Origin: Ignatzschineria sp.
Lineage (GTDB): Bacteria > Pseudomonadota > Gammaproteobacteria > Cardiobacteriales > Wohlfahrtiimonadaceae
NCBI GenBank assembly: GCA_030151245.1
Contig: JASLEF010000220.1
Location: forward strand, 1-8,046
Direction: 5' to 3'
Length of the DNA: 8,046 bases
This document shows positions 6,186-8,046 of this stretch, in pieces (the stretch's first letter is position 1; every line of letters begins with the position of its first letter). Below the pieces are notes generated by a model. That model was not told where the DNA came from. It was given only the letters and a program-made list of their open reading frames with translations, and did not search any database. A program made the position numbers and the translations under genes.

Positions 6186-7979
6186 TTACTCTTCGTTAAC
6201 TTTCAGAACCGCTAAGAATGCCTCTTGTGGGATTTCAACACTTCCCACTTGTTTCATGCGTTTCTTACCTTCTTTCTGTTTCTCTAATAGTTTACGCTTA
6301 CGACTGACGTCACCACCATAACATTTTGCAGTAACGTCTTTACGAAGCGCCCGAACGTTAGTACGCGCAATAATATTAGCGCCAATCGCTGCTTGAATGG
6401 CAATTTCAAACTGCTGTCTTGGAATCAGTTCTCGCATTTTTTCAACCAGTTTACGCCCTTGATATTGCGCATTATCTTTATGTGTAATTAAGGAGAGGGC
6501 ATCTACTCGCTCACCATTGATTAACACATCGACTTTTACAAGATCCGCCGCTTGGAAGCGGATGAACTTATAGTCAAAAGATGCATAACCCCGGGAAATT
6601 GATTTTAATCGGTCGAAGAAGTCTAATACGACCTCACTCATTGGTAGTTCATAGCGCAGTTGAACTTGATTTCCGGCATAAACCATATCGAGCTGTACTC
6701 CACGTTTCTCAATACAGAGTTTCATGATATTTCCGATATAGTCTTGTGGTGTTAAGATATTCGCTTCAATAATAGGTTCACGAATCTCTTTAATTTGGGT
6801 CACTTTAGGTAATCCATCAGGATTATCGACATAGATCACTTCGTCGTCATTTTTTTCAACTTCGTAGATAACGGTTGGTGCTGTAGTGATTAGATCAAGA
6901 TCATATTCACGCTCTAATCGCTCTTGGATAATCTCCATATGGAGCATCCCAAGGAAGCCACAGCGGAATCCAAATCCTAATGCTTGAGAGGTTTCTGGTT
7001 CAAAATGCAAAGAAGCATCATTTAATCGTAGTTTTTTAAGTGCTTCACGAAGATCTTCATATTCTTCAGAATCAACAGGAAAGAGTCCGGCAAATACTCG
7101 TGGTTGAACATGTTCAAATCCGGGGACAGCTTCTGTTGCTGAATTGCGATCAAGTGTGATGGTATCTCCTACGGGGGCTCCATCTATATCTTTAATGCCG
7201 GCAATAACAAAGCCTACTTCACCTGCAGAGAGTTGTGCTTTATCTACTCGATTAGGAGTAAAAACCCCCACATGGCTGGCCTCATGAACCTCTTTGGTGC
7301 TCATGATTTTAATTTTATCATTCTTACGAAGAACACCATCAAAGATACGTACTAAGGAGACAACGCCGACATATTTGTCATACCAAGAGTCAATAATAAG
7401 TGCTTTCAGTGGTGCATTCACATCTCCTACGGGAGCAGGAATTTTTTTGATCATATCTTCGAGAACATCTCGAACGCCGATGCCAGATTTTGCTGAGCAG
7501 CGGACGGCATCCATTGCTTCTATCGCAATGATATCTTCGATCTCCATCGCCACACGATCAGGTTCTGCAGCCGGTAAATCGATTTTGTTAAGAACAGGAA
7601 TGACTTCTAGTCCTTGATCGAGTGCGGTATAACAGTTTGCCACAGATTGTGCTTCAACGCCTTGCGCCGCATCTACAACTAATAGAGCGCCTTCACAAGC
7701 GAACAGTGAGCGAGAGACTTCATAAGAGAAGTCCACGTGTCCCGGTGTATCGATAAAGTTCAGATGATAAGTTTCGCCATTATCGGCTTTATAATCGAGA
7801 GAAACACAGTGAGCTTTAATCGTAATACCCCGTTCTTTCTCAAGATCCATGGAGTCTAAAACGCGATCCTCCATTTCACGCTCGGAGAGTCCCTCACAAA
7901 TTCGGATGAACTGATCTGCTAAAGAGGATTTGCCATGGTCAATATGGGCAATGATTGAAAAGTTTCTAATATTCTTCAT
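6186..7979 (-). CDS. lepA: Elongation factor 4 (LepA), ribosome-associated GTPase
   Basis: LepA is a translational GTPase that binds ribosomes, with proposed roles in back-translocation, initiation and 30S biogenesis. The 597-aa length matches the family (E. coli 599). GTPase motifs are AHIDHGKS (11-18), RGIT (50-53), DTPGH (77-81), NKID (131-134) and SAK (162-164). EF-G-like domains II, III and V follow, then the LepA-specific C-terminal domain with the basic run YGGDVSRKRK (554-563) and KKRMK (572-576). Domain IV of EF-G is absent, which separates LepA from EF-G and BipA. The start MKNIRNFSIIAHIDHGKS is typical of the family. There is no strong Shine-Dalgarno upstream (only GATAGAATCG). It heads the lepA-lepB-rnc-era operon. 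Confidence 0.98.
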   Translation of the reverse strand: MKNIRNFSIIAHIDHGKSSLADQFIRICEGLSEREMEDRVLDSMDLEKERGITIKAHCVSLDYKADNGETYHLNFIDTPGHVDFSYEVSRSLFACEGALLVVDAAQGVEAQSVANCYTALDQGLEVIPVLNKIDLPAAEPDRVAMEIEDIIAIEAMDAVRCSAKSGIGVRDVLEDMIKKIPAPVGDVNAPLKALIIDSWYDKYVGVVSLVRIFDGVLRKNDKIKIMSTKEVHEASHVGVFTPNRVDKAQLSAGEVGFVIAGIKDIDGAPVGDTITLDRNSATEAVPGFEHVQPRVFAGLFPVDSEEYEDLREALKKLRLNDASLHFEPETSQALGFGFRCGFLGMLHMEIIQERLEREYDLDLITTAPTVIYEVEKNDDEVIYVDNPDGLPKVTQIKEIREPIIEANILTPQDYIGNIMKLCIEKRGVQLDMVYAGNQVQLRYELPMSEVVLDFFDRLKSISRGYASFDYKFIRFQAADLVKVDVLINGERVDALSLITHKDNAQYQGRKLVEKMRELIPRQQFEIAIQAAIGANIIARTNVRALRKDVTAKCYGGDVSRKRKLLEKQKEGKKRMKQVGSVEIPQEAFLAVLKVNEE

Positions 7980-7992
7980 CGATTCTATCTAT

Positions 7993-8022
7993 ATAATAAA
8001 AGGTGAATTATCTTACTCTAAA
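7993..8022 (-). promoter_or_regulatory. Possible promoter of the lepA operon
   Basis: The AT-rich 67 nt before lepA hold two -10-like boxes on the minus strand: GATAAT (8007-8012), which would leave a leader near 20 nt, and TATTAT (7993-7998), 18 nt after TTTAGA (8017-8022), which would leave almost no leader. Neither has a strong -35. The upstream gene is outside the window, so read-through cannot be excluded. Confidence 0.25.
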
Positions 8023-8046
8023 AGAGGTCTATCTTAGCAAATAAAT

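Noticed and set aside
7294..7617. Plus-strand open frame antisense to lepA
   Set aside because: It is a Ser/Thr/Ile-rich mirror of the lepA codons, with no domain.

Overview
The window is a stretch of bacterial chromosome with every recognisable gene on the minus strand, so transcription runs from high to low coordinates. The sequence is AT-rich and densely coding. The tight lepA-lepB-rnc-era cluster and the protein sequences point to a proteobacterium, most likely a gammaproteobacterium with a low-G+C genome. Cardiobacteriales-like genera such as Ignatzschineria or Wohlfahrtiimonas would fit, but that is a guess from general impression, not a database result.

Region 1 (about 8046 to 3740) is a core housekeeping block: lepA (elongation factor 4), lepB (signal peptidase I), rnc (RNase III) and era (ribosome-assembly GTPase). 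The gaps are 8, 1 and 1 nt, so this is almost certainly one operon with translational coupling. It links translation, protein export and rRNA processing. A hairpin followed by a T-rich stretch lies just after era and probably ends the transcript. recO, a common downstream neighbour of era, is not here.

Region 2 (about 3660 to 870) holds a ten-TM EamA/DMT-family transporter, then a short-form pabB and a class IV aminotransferase-fold pabC. PabB and PabC make p-aminobenzoate for folate: PabB, with a glutamine amidotransferase subunit (PabA) encoded elsewhere, makes 4-amino-4-deoxychorismate, and PabC removes pyruvate to give PABA. The pabB and pabC frames overlap by about 41 nt, and the conserved part of PabC begins just where PabB stops, as if a PabB-PabC fusion had been split or the reverse. 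A perfect 9-bp hairpin after pabC is a likely terminator.

Region 3 (about 810 to 1) has a consensus TATAAT box, a Shine-Dalgarno sequence and the first 254 codons of a lipoprotein that runs off the left edge. Its mature part appears to contain two diverged copies of a WG-P module with a BamE/SmpA-like look, each followed by a pair of cysteines, and then a proline-rich tail. It is the least characterised gene in the window.

I see no rRNA, tRNA, CRISPR array, insertion sequence or phage gene, and no intergenic gap longer than about 200 nt. Most of the window is ordinary core chromosome. The points worth a second look are the duplicated lipoprotein, the pabB/pabC junction, and the way rnc is embedded in the operon.
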